This document shows, piece by piece, positions 1 to 7,784 of a stretch of 64,000 nucleotides of DNA (position 1 is its first letter; each line of letters opens with the position of its first letter). The notes beneath the pieces were generated by a model that searched no databases, was not told where the DNA came from, and worked only from the letters and a program-made list of their open reading frames with translations. The stretch is from Agrococcus sp. Marseille-P2731 (GTDB lineage: Bacteria > Actinomycetota > Actinomycetes > Actinomycetales > Microbacteriaceae). The stretch covers positions 868,001 to 932,000 of the forward strand of contig NZ_FPEG01000003.1 of NCBI RefSeq assembly GCF_900117395.1, given 5' to 3'. The translations under genes and the position numbers were made by a program.

Positions 1-180
1 CCAGTCGGTGAACGAGACCCAGAGCGCGAGGGCGATCGGCGCGATCAGGAAGACGCCGATGATGAGGATCGCCGGCAGCGTGAAGAGCCAGCCGGCGACG
101 GCCTCGCCGCTGCGCTTGGTCTGGCGCCGCGCGCTCCGGCGCCGCGCATGCGGCGCCGGAGCGGCGGTGGTGGTGCTCAT
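1..180 (-). CDS. Carbohydrate ABC transporter permease, N-terminal part (cut by window edge)
   Basis: The first 60 codons of an inner-membrane permease of the MalF/UgpA type. After a basic cytoplasmic leader (residues 1-25, rich in Arg), a hydrophobic segment with the pattern AGWLFTLPAILIIGVFLIAP begins, followed by ALALWVSFTDW, which is typical of the first transmembrane helix and periplasmic start of these proteins. It begins 20 bp after the stop of the binding-protein gene and is surely co-transcribed with it. The conserved EAA loop that contacts the ATPase lies beyond the edge and cannot be checked. The substrate is unknown, presumably a sugar. Confidence 0.85.
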   Translation of the reverse strand, partial: MSTTTAAPAPHARRRSARRQTKRSGEAVAGWLFTLPAILIIGVFLIAPIALALWVSFTDW

Positions 181-200
181 GTCGGTCGCGCCCGGCTGCG

Positions 201-1448
201 TCAGCCCTGCGAGGCCTCGAGCGCAGCCTCGAGCTGCGTCTGCACCTGGTCGAGCACGGCCTGCGCGTCACCGCCCTGCAGGGTCGTGATGGCGTTGTTG
301 AACTCGCCCACCACATCCGCTGCGCCCGAGAAGGCGACCGGGCTGACCGCGTAGTCGGCGCCCGCGACGAAGGCCTCGTTCTCGGGGTAGGTCTCGGCGT
401 AGGTCGCCGCGGCCGACTCGGTCGAGGGGATCACACCGAAGGCCTCGGCGAACTCGAGCTGCTGCTCGTCGCTCGTGAGGAAGGCGACGAGCTCCTGCGC
501 GCTCTCGACGGTGTCCTGCCCCTCGGGGATGCCCCAGCAGTTCGAGAACGTGAACGTGCCCTGCCCCGCGGGGCCGGCCGGCAGCTCGACGACCTGGAAC
601 TCGACGTCCGGGAAGTCGTTCTCGAGCGCGCCGCGGATCCACGGGCCCTCGATCACCATCGCCGCCGAGCCGTTGCCGAACGCCTCGCCGCCCCAGCCCG
701 CACCGAGGTCGGCCGGCCACTGCAGCGCGCCCGCCTCGAGCAGGCCCTGCACGTACTCGAGCGCCTCGAGGTTCTCCGGCGAGCTCGCCGTCACCGTCTC
801 GCCATCCATGAGGCCGCCGCCGGCCTGCTCCATGAACACGCCGAGGCGCGCGTACTCCGCACCCATCGAGAGGCCGACGGTGTCGCCGCTCGTGAGCGTC
901 TCGGCCGCCGACTGGAGCGACGCCCAGTCGGTCGGGATGTCTGCCTCCGTGAGTCCAGCATCCGCCCACAGCTGAGTGTTGATGACGAGGCCGAGCGTCG
1001 AGAAGTCCTTCGGGGCGCACACGAACTCGCCGTCGTAGGAGAAGGCGTCGACGAGCGCGGGGTAGAACGCGTCGGCGTTCTCGAGGTTCGCGGCGTAGGG
1101 CTCCAGGAAGTCGTCGCTCGCGTAGGTCTGGAACTGATCCCAGCCCATGTAGAAGACGTCGGGCGCCGTGTCACCCGCGAAGCCCTGCGCGAGCTCCTGG
1201 TTCAGGTCGGATGCGGCGATCACCTCGACGTCGACGCCGGACTCGGTGCTCCACGCGTCGGCAGCCGCCTGCACGGCGGCCGTCTCTGCGTCACCGGAGG
1301 AGCCGATGAGCATCGTCAGGGGGTCGCCCGAGGCTGCGGGCTCGCCCGCCTCGCCCGAGGTGTCGGGGGCGCCGCCGCCCGAGCAGGAGGCCAGGGCGAG
1401 AGCGAGCGCACCGACGAGGGCGACGCTGCCCAGCTTGCTGAGTCGCAT
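201..1448 (-). CDS. Extracellular sugar-binding lipoprotein of ABC importer
   Basis: A 415-residue solute-binding protein of the family-1 (MalE-like) type. The start ATG at 1448 has an AAGGA ribosome site 6 nt upstream. A lipoprotein signal peptide runs from MRLSKLG to the lipobox LASC around residue 22, so the mature protein should be lipid-anchored outside the membrane. The acidic mature domain has the mixed composition and length usual for this family. It lies between its LacI regulator (11 bp upstream) and a permease (20 bp downstream), forming one operon. The substrate cannot be read from sequence; the neighbouring debranching-type glycosidase hints at an alpha-glucan or oligosaccharide, which is inference. 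Confidence 0.88.
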   Translation of the reverse strand: MRLSKLGSVALVGALALALASCSGGGAPDTSGEAGEPAASGDPLTMLIGSSGDAETAAVQAAADAWSTESGVDVEVIAASDLNQELAQGFAGDTAPDVFYMGWDQFQTYASDDFLEPYAANLENADAFYPALVDAFSYDGEFVCAPKDFSTLGLVINTQLWADAGLTEADIPTDWASLQSAAETLTSGDTVGLSMGAEYARLGVFMEQAGGGLMDGETVTASSPENLEALEYVQGLLEAGALQWPADLGAGWGGEAFGNGSAAMVIEGPWIRGALENDFPDVEFQVVELPAGPAGQGTFTFSNCWGIPEGQDTVESAQELVAFLTSDEQQLEFAEAFGVIPSTESAAATYAETYPENEAFVAGADYAVSPVAFSGAADVVGEFNNAITTLQGGDAQAVLDQVQTQLEAALEASQG

Positions 1449-1459
1449 GGGGATTCCTT

Positions 1460-2482
1460 TCAGGATGGGGTCGAGCCCCGGTCGGCGGCGGGGGCGATCC
1501 CCCACCGTGCGTCGTCGCGCCGCACCAGCTGCGGTGTGACGAGGGTCGTGGTGACGCCGGCCTCGGGGTCGAGCGCCAGCAGCGCTGCCGCCGCGACCTC
1601 GCCGAGGCTCTGGTCGACGCTCGGGAAGCCGAGGCCGGCCGCGAGCGAGGTGTTGTCGAAGCCGATGACCGGCACGCGGGCGGCGGTCTGCGCGAGGGCG
1701 CCGATGGCACCGGTCGCGAGCGAGTCGGAGGCGCACACCAGGGCGTCGACGCCCTGCTCGAGCAGCGGGGCCACGGCGGCGAGCGCCTCGGCGACGCCGT
1801 CCTCGCTGCGCACCGTGAGCGCGTCGAGGTCGCGCCCGTCGACGCCGAGCCGCTCGCGCATCGCACTCGCCCAGCCCAGTCGGCGGTCGTCGCCGGAGCC
1901 GCTGCCCTCGGGCCAGCCCAGGAACCCGATGCGGCGGTGACCGGCGTCGAGCAGCACCTCGGTGGCCTCTCGCGTGCCCGCCGCGCCGTCGACGTCCACC
2001 CACGAGTGCTGGGGCGAGGGGCCCCACGGGCGGCCGAAGGTGACGAAGGGCAGCCCCGCATCCAGGAGCGCCGGCACGCGCGCGTCGCCCATGTGCGTCG
2101 AGGTGAGCATGAAGCGATCGGCGACCCGTCCGCTCGCGAGGCCGCGGATCTTCTCGACCTCCTCCTCGTCGGAGGTGGCGGTGAAGAGCACGACGTGCTG
2201 GCCCTGCAGATCCGCCTTCGCGGTCAGCTCGTGCAGGAATCGGTCGAGCAGCGACGAGGCGATGTTGTCGGCGAGCGGCTCGATGCGCAGCCCGATGGTC
2301 GACACGGTGCGCTGCCGCAGCCGCCTCGCCTGCATGTTGGGCGAGTAGCCGAGCACCTCGACGGCGGCGAGCACGCGTGCGAGGGTGTCGGCCTTCAGCA
2401 GCGCCGGATTGTTGAGCGCGTTCGAGACGGTCTGCACCGAGACGCCGGCGTGGGCGGCGACGTCGACGAGCGTCGTAGCCAT
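1460..2482 (-). CDS. LacI family transcriptional regulator
   Basis: A 340-residue repressor. The N-terminal helix-turn-helix reads TLVDVAAHAGVSVQTVSNALN (residues 3-23), followed by the hinge helix region with SPNMQARRLRQRTVSTIGL and a periplasmic-binding-protein-like sensor domain containing GFDNTSLAAGLGFPSVDQSLGEVA near the end. The ATG at 2482 is preceded by GAAGGGG. It is the first gene of the operon with the binding protein and permease, so it is probably autoregulated. A palindromic site lies about 50 bp upstream at 2530-2543. The effector is unknown; a sugar delivered by the adjacent importer is likely. Confidence 0.9.
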   Translation of the reverse strand: MATTLVDVAAHAGVSVQTVSNALNNPALLKADTLARVLAAVEVLGYSPNMQARRLRQRTVSTIGLRIEPLADNIASSLLDRFLHELTAKADLQGQHVVLFTATSDEEEVEKIRGLASGRVADRFMLTSTHMGDARVPALLDAGLPFVTFGRPWGPSPQHSWVDVDGAAGTREATEVLLDAGHRRIGFLGWPEGSGSGDDRRLGWASAMRERLGVDGRDLDALTVRSEDGVAEALAAVAPLLEQGVDALVCASDSLATGAIGALAQTAARVPVIGFDNTSLAAGLGFPSVDQSLGEVAAAALLALDPEAGVTTTLVTPQLVRRDDARWGIAPAADRGSTPS

Positions 2483-2529
2483 CGTCACCCCTTCGTGCCG
2501 GCACTTCGCAGCGTGGCTGCGCTTCACTC

Positions 2530-2558
2530 TTGGATCGTTCCAATCGTGACGGTAGCGT
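2530..2558. promoter_or_regulatory. LacI-type operator overlapping a putative promoter
   Basis: TTGGATCGTTCCAA at 2530-2543 is an imperfect palindrome (outer TTGGA/TCCAA arms exact) of the LacI-family type. On the plus strand its first six bases form a TTGGAT -35 element, with TAGCGT at 2553-2558 as -10 at 17-bp spacing, reading toward the debranching-type gene. Occupancy would block that promoter and sits in the divergent leader of the lacI operon. The elements are seen; the function is inferred. Confidence 0.55.
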
Positions 2559-2599
2559 ATCCCCCGTCGGATGTGAAGCACGAGCGGAAGAGGCGATCG

Positions 2600-4486
2600 A
2601 TGCACCCCGAGCCCCCGCACCAGGAGCACGGCAGGCAGCCGCTGCTGCACGATGCCCTCGTCGTGCTCGAAGCCCCGACCCAGGCGTGGTCGGATGTGTC
2701 GGGCGAGATGGGCGGGGAACCGATCGACGGCGTGTTCCACGGCGACTGGCGCTACGTCAGCGGCCTCCGGCTCACGATCGCGGGCGAGACCGTCGAGGCG
2801 ACGGGCACGGCGGCCACCGCGAGCGCCGCGAGCTTCCACGGCGTCACGCGCTCGATCGACGACGCGACGCCCGACCCCCGGGTGCTCGTCGAGCGCCGCC
2901 GCGAGGTCTCGGCCGGCCGCCTGGTGGAGCGCGTGCTCGTGCGCAACGGCCTCGACGCATCCGTCGTCGCCCCGGTGCGCCTGTCGCTCGACGCCTCGTT
3001 CGCCGAGCTCTCGAGCGTCAAGGCCGGACTGCCGGCGCCCGTGGCGCTCTCGTGGCGCGAGACCGCCCGCGGGCTGGCCGCGGATGATGGCACGCGATCG
3101 CTCGAGGTGTCTGCGCCCGGCGCGGCCGCGATCGAGCGCGACGGCGACTCGGTGCACGCCGAGTGGCGCCTCGAGGTGCCGCCGGGGCAGACGCTCGGGG
3201 TGCTGCTCGAGCTCGCGGTCGCCGACCCGACCGCGGTCGTCGGGCCCGCCTCCCGCCGCAGCCTCGGCGCTCTCTCGCCGAGCGGTGACGCCGCGCTCGA
3301 CCGCTGGGCCGCGCGCGCGGTCGGCGACCTCGAGGCCCTGCTGCTCGACACCGGGCAGGGGCCCTTCGCCGCGGCCGGCGCGCCCTGGTTCATGACGCTC
3401 TTCGGCCGCGACACGCTCATCACCGCGCGGCTGCTGCTGCCGCTGTCGCTCGACGTGGCGGTCGGCACCCTGCGCACGCTCGCCGCCCGCCAGGGCGTGT
3501 CGATCGATCCGGCGACCGCCGAGCAGCCGGGCAAGATCCTGCACGAGATCCGCCAGGCCACGTTCACGATGCCGGGCGAGGGCATCGTGCTGCCGCCCGT
3601 CTACTACGGCACGATCGACGCGACGCCGCTCTGGGTCATCCTGCTGCACGAGGCGTGGCGGGCGGGCCTGCCGCTGGCCGCGGTGCGCGAGCTGCAGCCG
3701 GCGCTGGAGGCGGCGCTGGCCTGGATGCGCGACCACGGCAGCCCCGGCGACTCCGGGTTCCTGCAGTACATCGACGAGACCGGCACGGGCCTCGCCAACC
3801 AGGGCTGGAAGGACTCGGGCGACTCCATCCGCTTCCGCGACGGCTCGATCGCCGAGGGGCCGATCGCGCTGTGCGAGGTGCAGGCGCAGGCGTGCCAGGC
3901 CGCCGCCGCGGGGGCCGAGCTGCTCGAGGCGCTCGGCGGCGACGGCGACGAGTGGCGCGCGTGGGCCGAGGCGATGCGCGCTCGCTTCCGCGCCACCTTC
4001 TGGGTCGAGCGCGGCGGGGAGCACTACCCGGCGATCGCCCTCGACGGCACCGGCACCCCGGTCGACGCCAAGTCCTCCAACATGGGCCAGCTGCTGGGCA
4101 CGACGCTGCTGAGCCCCGCGGAGGAGGCGCACGTCGCCCGCCTGCTCGTCGACGAGCGCTTCGCCTCCGGCTGGGGCCTGCGCACGATGGCGAGCGACGA
4201 GGGCGGCTACTGGCCGCTGTCGTACCACTGCGGCTCGGTGTGGCCGCACGACACGGGCGTCGTCATCGAGGGGATGCTGCGAGCGGGTCTCGACGACGAG
4301 GCGCGGGTGCTCTCCGCGCAGCTCGTGCGAGCCGCCGACGCCTTCGGCGGTCGCCTGCCGGAGCTCTTTGCGGGCTTCGCAGCCGCCGAGGCCTCCACGC
4401 CCGTCGCCTACCCCGCATCCTGCCGGCCGCAGGCCTGGAGCGCGGCAGCGGTCGTGCCCGTGCACCGCGCCCTCGCGAAGGCGTAA
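2600..4486 (+). CDS. Glycogen debranching-type glycosidase (amylo-alpha-1,6-glucosidase family)
   Basis: A 628-residue protein without signal peptide, so cytoplasmic. The N-terminal beta-rich region (GVFHGDWRYVSGLRL) matches the glycogen-debranching N-terminal domain found in front of (alpha/alpha)6-barrel glycosidases. The barrel part shows FMTLFGRDTLITARLLLP near residue 265, GKILHEIRQ, YYGTIDATPLWVILLHEAW and NQGWKDSGDSIRFRDG near residue 402, all typical of this family. The ATG at 2600 follows GGAAGAGG. It probably trims alpha-1,6 branches or related oligosaccharides brought in by the divergent ABC importer. The exact bond specificity is not visible, since this family also contains enzymes active on other alpha-glucosides. 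Confidence 0.8.
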   Translation: MHPEPPHQEHGRQPLLHDALVVLEAPTQAWSDVSGEMGGEPIDGVFHGDWRYVSGLRLTIAGETVEATGTAATASAASFHGVTRSIDDATPDPRVLVERRREVSAGRLVERVLVRNGLDASVVAPVRLSLDASFAELSSVKAGLPAPVALSWRETARGLAADDGTRSLEVSAPGAAAIERDGDSVHAEWRLEVPPGQTLGVLLELAVADPTAVVGPASRRSLGALSPSGDAALDRWAARAVGDLEALLLDTGQGPFAAAGAPWFMTLFGRDTLITARLLLPLSLDVAVGTLRTLAARQGVSIDPATAEQPGKILHEIRQATFTMPGEGIVLPPVYYGTIDATPLWVILLHEAWRAGLPLAAVRELQPALEAALAWMRDHGSPGDSGFLQYIDETGTGLANQGWKDSGDSIRFRDGSIAEGPIALCEVQAQACQAAAAGAELLEALGGDGDEWRAWAEAMRARFRATFWVERGGEHYPAIALDGTGTPVDAKSSNMGQLLGTTLLSPAEEAHVARLLVDERFASGWGLRTMASDEGGYWPLSYHCGSVWPHDTGVVIEGMLRAGLDDEARVLSAQLVRAADAFGGRLPELFAGFAAAEASTPVAYPASCRPQAWSAAAVVPVHRALAKA

Positions 4487-4517
4487 GAACCCGCCACCCA
4501 CCCACTAGATTGATGCC

Positions 4518-5963
4518 GTGCTCGGCATGCTCGCCACCATCGGACGCGTCCTCGTCCAGCACTGGCCCGCGCTCCTCGCCTGGCACCTGGGCGGTGTGCT
4601 GAGCCGCTACGTGCTCATCGAGATCGCCGGCTGGGTGGGCGCCTTCAGCGCGGTCGCCGGCTTCCTGATCCTGCCGCTCGCCGTGCTCGCGCGCCTCGCG
4701 TCGTTCGTCGGCATGTTCCTCGTGGTGCGCAGCAGCCTGCGCGAGCTGAGCGCCATCGCTCCCCCGCCCACCACGCCCGAGGCGCGCCGCAAGACCTTCG
4801 TCGCCTCCCTGCTCGGCGGCGTCCTGCCGTTCTTCGCCGTCTACATGGCCACCGGCAACGTGCAGGAGGACGCCGACGCCTACGCCACCCGCGCCCTCGA
4901 GGTGCAGTCGTCCCTGAGCTGGGGCGCGTTCGTCACCGGCGAGGAGTTCGACAGCACCGGCACGGTCAACGAGGTGCTGCTCAGCCCAGCGGTGCTCATC
5001 GCGCTCGGCATCGCGTTCGCGGGCCGGCTCGCGTGGGGCCGCTGGGAGCAGCGCCTCCCCCGCTGGGTCTCGGTCATCGCCGTCTACCTCGAGGGCGTGT
5101 GGGTCTTCCTGTTCGTGCTCCTCATCGGCGAGTACCTGCCGCTCGTCACCGCCTGGGTCGACGACCGCCAGGCGATGGCCTGGGTGGCGGATGCGCGAGG
5201 CTGGCTCGCCGCCTCCGTCGCGCCGATCGCGTGGCTCTGGGATGGCATCGACTGGGCGCTCGGCCACCTCGGCTCGGCGCTCGGCCAGCCGCTGGCGTGG
5301 CTGACGATCGGCGGCGTGATGTACGGCCAGGCCGTGCGCGCGCAGGCGCCCCCCATCCCCGCGCAGCTCGGCGACCCCCGCCTCGCGCCCGTCCACGAGC
5401 GCATCGAGCAGGCCCGCCGCCGCTACGGCGCGCTGCCCACGTGGGCGCAGTCGCAGGCGAAGCAGGCGTGGGGCTCGGTCAGCGGTCGCTTCATGCCCAT
5501 CTGGCGCGCGATCCTGCTCATGCTCCGGGGCGGGCCCCTGCTGTTCGGCACCGCGGTGCTGCTCTACGCAGTCGTCGAGTGGCTCGAGGGCGGCCTGATG
5601 CTGCTCACGACCCGCATCGTCGGGCCGCAGGGCTTCAACGAGTTCTGGATGGTGTGGGACTCGCTGCTCTTCCTGCCCACGGCGATGCTCGTCGAGACCC
5701 TGCGGATCGCGCTCATCGCGGGCGCGTACGACGCGATGATCGGCCGCCTCCGCCGCCACGAGGCGGGGGCCGCACCCGCCGGTGCCGCGACGACGACGAC
5801 GGATGCGTCGGCGCGCGAGGCCATCGCCGGTCCGGCAGCGCCGCAGGCAGCGCGGCCGACCGCGGCTCAGGGCAGCTCGACGACGAACGTCGGCAGCACC
5901 GGCTCGGAGCCGAGGATCGCGACCTCGAGCTCGAACGGCCCGGCGTCCTCCGGCACGAGGTAG
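4518..5963 (+). CDS. Uncharacterised polytopic membrane protein
   Basis: A 481-residue protein I do not recognise. It has several hydrophobic stretches: two near the N-terminus (LIEIAGWVGAFSAVAGFLILPLAVLARL), others near residues 95-105, 155-170, 190-215, 235-270 and 330-350, so six or more membrane helices are likely. The tail after about residue 410 is Ala/Thr/Ser-rich and of low complexity. The annotated start is GTG 4518; an in-frame ATG at 4527 is an equally good choice, and no clear ribosome site favours either. The 3' end overlaps the opposite-strand gene 5867-6385 by 97 bp. It probably acts with the three following secreted or membrane proteins, which is inference from position. Confidence 0.7.
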   Translation: MLGMLATIGRVLVQHWPALLAWHLGGVLSRYVLIEIAGWVGAFSAVAGFLILPLAVLARLASFVGMFLVVRSSLRELSAIAPPPTTPEARRKTFVASLLGGVLPFFAVYMATGNVQEDADAYATRALEVQSSLSWGAFVTGEEFDSTGTVNEVLLSPAVLIALGIAFAGRLAWGRWEQRLPRWVSVIAVYLEGVWVFLFVLLIGEYLPLVTAWVDDRQAMAWVADARGWLAASVAPIAWLWDGIDWALGHLGSALGQPLAWLTIGGVMYGQAVRAQAPPIPAQLGDPRLAPVHERIEQARRRYGALPTWAQSQAKQAWGSVSGRFMPIWRAILLMLRGGPLLFGTAVLLYAVVEWLEGGLMLLTTRIVGPQGFNEFWMVWDSLLFLPTAMLVETLRIALIAGAYDAMIGRLRRHEAGAAPAGAATTTTDASAREAIAGPAAPQAARPTAAQGSSTTNVGSTGSEPRIATSSSNGPASSGTR

Positions 5964-6385
5964 AGCAGGTTGAGGAACACGGGCTCGGTCGCCTCGTAGC
6001 AGGAGACCTCGCCCTCCCACCCGAGCGGCCCCCAGCTGCCCTCCCAGCTGCGGCCCGTCCCTCGCTCGACCAGCAGCGGGCGGGCGCACGAGAGCGGCTC
6101 GTCGCCGGGGACGACGGTGACCTGCGCCGCGAGGGCTCGCGCGCCGGGCGGCACGTCCACGTCGAGCTCCGCCGGAACCTCGACGATGCTCGCGGGGCCG
6201 ATGTCGACGCCGTCGAGCTCGATCGAAGCGCCAGCTGCCACGGGGAGGTGCTGCCAGTGGCGGAACTCGTAGTACGTGCGCCACTCCTGCCACGCGATCG
6301 CGCCGCCCGTCACCGGCACGAGCACCGCGAGCGCGATGAGCGCGATCGCGTTCCGGCGCCACCAGCTGCGCCTCACTGCGCCCAT
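5867..6385 (-). CDS. Uncharacterised single-pass membrane protein with extracytoplasmic domain
   Basis: A 172-residue protein of unknown function. After a basic start (RRSWWRRN), residues 12-31 form one transmembrane helix or uncleaved signal anchor, and the rest is a beta-rich outer domain with two Cys (in SCARP and VSCYE) that could form a disulfide. Its ATG lies inside the end of the upstream gene (13-bp overlap), indicating translational coupling as third gene of a three-gene operon. Its 3' end overlaps the convergent membrane-protein gene by 97 bp. Confidence 0.7.
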   Translation of the reverse strand: MGAVRRSWWRRNAIALIALAVLVPVTGGAIAWQEWRTYYEFRHWQHLPVAAGASIELDGVDIGPASIVEVPAELDVDVPPGARALAAQVTVVPGDEPLSCARPLLVERGTGRSWEGSWGPLGWEGEVSCYEATEPVFLNLLYLVPEDAGPFELEVAILGSEPVLPTFVVELP

Positions 6386-6918
6386 CCCGTCTCCCGGAGC
6401 TCGATCGAGGGCTCGCGCTCGATCGCGGCGAGGTCGATGCGCAGCTCGACGATCGTGTCGACGCGCGTCTCGAGCGATCGCCCCAGCCGCAGCGTCGCCT
6501 CTCCCGTGAGCGCCCCCTCCGGCAGCTCGAACGCGAGCGAGCCCGACTGCGGGATGCCGAGTCGCAGCGAGGCCGAGCGGAGCGACTCCGGCCGCTCGCT
6601 CGCCGAGATCACGCGGTCGCCGAGATCGAGCTCAGCGAGCGAGAGCAGGCTCGCCACCTCGGTCTGCATGGCCTCCACGTCCAGGTCGACCACGACCCAC
6701 GTGCCTCCCGCCTGCCATCCGCTCGCGTCGCTCAGCTGCTCGGTCGCTCGCACCTCGCGCACCGTGGCGGCGAACAGCCGCGCCTCGGCCCGCTCGCCGA
6801 CCGCCGCCTCGACGACGAACGGCTGCGCGGTCTCGGTGTCGCCCAGGGTCAGCGTGCCGATCAGCGCCGCGAGCGCGATCATCCCGAGCCCGACGACCCA
6901 CGACACGACGCGCCTCAC
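6373..6918 (-). CDS. Uncharacterised single-pass membrane protein, DUF4352-like outer domain
   Basis: A 181-residue protein with an N-terminal anchor (VVSWVVGLGMIALAALIGTL) and a beta-sandwich-like outer domain containing GGTWVVVDLDVEAM, a pattern reminiscent of the DUF4352/telomeric-repeat-like extracellular folds. It overlaps the upstream gene by 4 bp (ATGA) and the downstream gene by 13 bp, so the three genes are coupled. No Cys or catalytic motif was seen. The function is unknown; it may form a complex with its neighbours. Confidence 0.7.
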   Translation of the reverse strand: MRRVVSWVVGLGMIALAALIGTLTLGDTETAQPFVVEAAVGERAEARLFAATVREVRATEQLSDASGWQAGGTWVVVDLDVEAMQTEVASLLSLAELDLGDRVISASERPESLRSASLRLGIPQSGSLAFELPEGALTGEATLRLGRSLETRVDTIVELRIDLAAIEREPSIELRETGWAQ

Positions 6919-7718
6919 GGGGCCTCCTCGCCGTCTGCCTCGGCGTCGGCGCCGGCCCCGACGTCCTCGACCTCGAGCACGACGGTCGCCGCGAGCTCCT
7001 GGTCGCTCCAGTACTCGCCGTAGAGCGTGCTCGAACCCACGTACAGCTGGTGGTCGAAGAGCGAGACCCGCACCTCGTCGCCGTCGGCGAACAGATCCTC
7101 CGGCACGATCCAGGTGAGGACGAGCTCGGCGGGCACGCCCGGCTGCACCTTGGGCGAGAGCGTCGCGTCGTCCAGGCGCGCGGCGGCCGTCATGCTCGCA
7201 TCCGGCATCGCCTCGAGGCGGACCGCCTGCACGAAGGTGCTGGCGTCCGTGCCCATCGAGCGGTCCCAGGTCCCCTCCACGGTGCCGACGAGGGCGAGCA
7301 CCCGCTCGCCGGCCGCCGGGTCAGCGGTGGCGCCGGCCTCGTCGAAGGTGTCGATCAGCACCGCGCGCTCGAGCGTGAACGACGCGAAGGGGCCGATGTG
7401 CGTCTCCCCCGCCGCGAGATCCGCGGGCAGCGTCGACGCGGCCGTCTCGAGCCCGCCGAAGGCGGCGGTCGCGGCGAGGAACACGCCGGCGACCGCGGTC
7501 GTCAGCCACCGCATCGGCACCTTCTCGGCCGCCTTGCTCAGCAGGCCGCCGGCGCGCCCGCTGCCCCGCTTCGCGGCGACCGCGGCGGGAGGCGCCTTCG
7601 AGACGTCCGCGGCCCTCGCCCCGGGCGCAGGCTTGGCAGCCCCGGGTGCTGGCTTGGCAGCCCCGGGCGCAGGCGCCTTCGAAGACGCGGCGCTGGCCTT
7701 GCCCGGCTGGTCGTCCAC
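6915..7718 (-). CDS. Uncharacterised membrane-anchored protein with Pro/Ala-rich N-terminus
   Basis: A 267-residue protein that begins with a cytoplasmic Lys/Pro/Ala-rich segment (repeated APGAAKP units, residues 13-35), then one transmembrane helix (WLTTAVAGVFLAATAAFGGL, about residues 71-90) and an outer beta-rich domain ending in an acidic tail. The start is placed at GTG 7718 (VDDQPGK) and not at the upstream in-frame ATG 7757, because 7731-7754 is a perfect terminator hairpin that ends the preceding operon and would otherwise be coding. It is first of the three-gene operon. Function unknown. Confidence 0.7.
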   Translation of the reverse strand: MDDQPGKASAASSKAPAPGAAKPAPGAAKPAPGARAADVSKAPPAAVAAKRGSGRAGGLLSKAAEKVPMRWLTTAVAGVFLAATAAFGGLETAASTLPADLAAGETHIGPFASFTLERAVLIDTFDEAGATADPAAGERVLALVGTVEGTWDRSMGTDASTFVQAVRLEAMPDASMTAAARLDDATLSPKVQPGVPAELVLTWIVPEDLFADGDEVRVSLFDHQLYVGSSTLYGEYWSDQELAATVVLEVEDVGAGADAEADGEEAP

Positions 7719-7730
7719 AGCACGAGCATA

Positions 7731-7754
7731 GGGCCGGGACTCGCGTCCCGGCCC
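7731..7754 (-). terminator. Rho-independent terminator of the sugar importer operon
   Basis: A perfect 10-bp GC-rich stem (7731-7740 with 7745-7754) closes on a TCGC loop, 31 bp past the permease stop on the minus strand. It separates the importer from the unknown operon and decides the start of the latter. It lacks a strong T-run, as is common in high-GC actinobacteria. Confidence 0.7.
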
Positions 7755-7784
7755 CATGCCGTGCCCTGCAGCGATCCGCTCGGA

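Noticed and set aside
201-2543. One minus-strand frame of 780 codons joining the binding protein with upstream sequence
   Set aside because: The part above 1448 is an out-of-frame shadow of the LacI gene; the signal peptide and ribosome site fix the start at 1448.
2483-4501. N-terminal extension of the first LacI gene through the debranching gene
   Set aside because: The extension is antisense to the glycosidase; the LacI helix-turn-helix begins right after ATG 2482 with a ribosome site.
7719-7757. Longer start (ATG 7757) for the Pro/Ala-rich membrane protein
   Set aside because: These codons coincide with a perfect terminator hairpin of the preceding operon.
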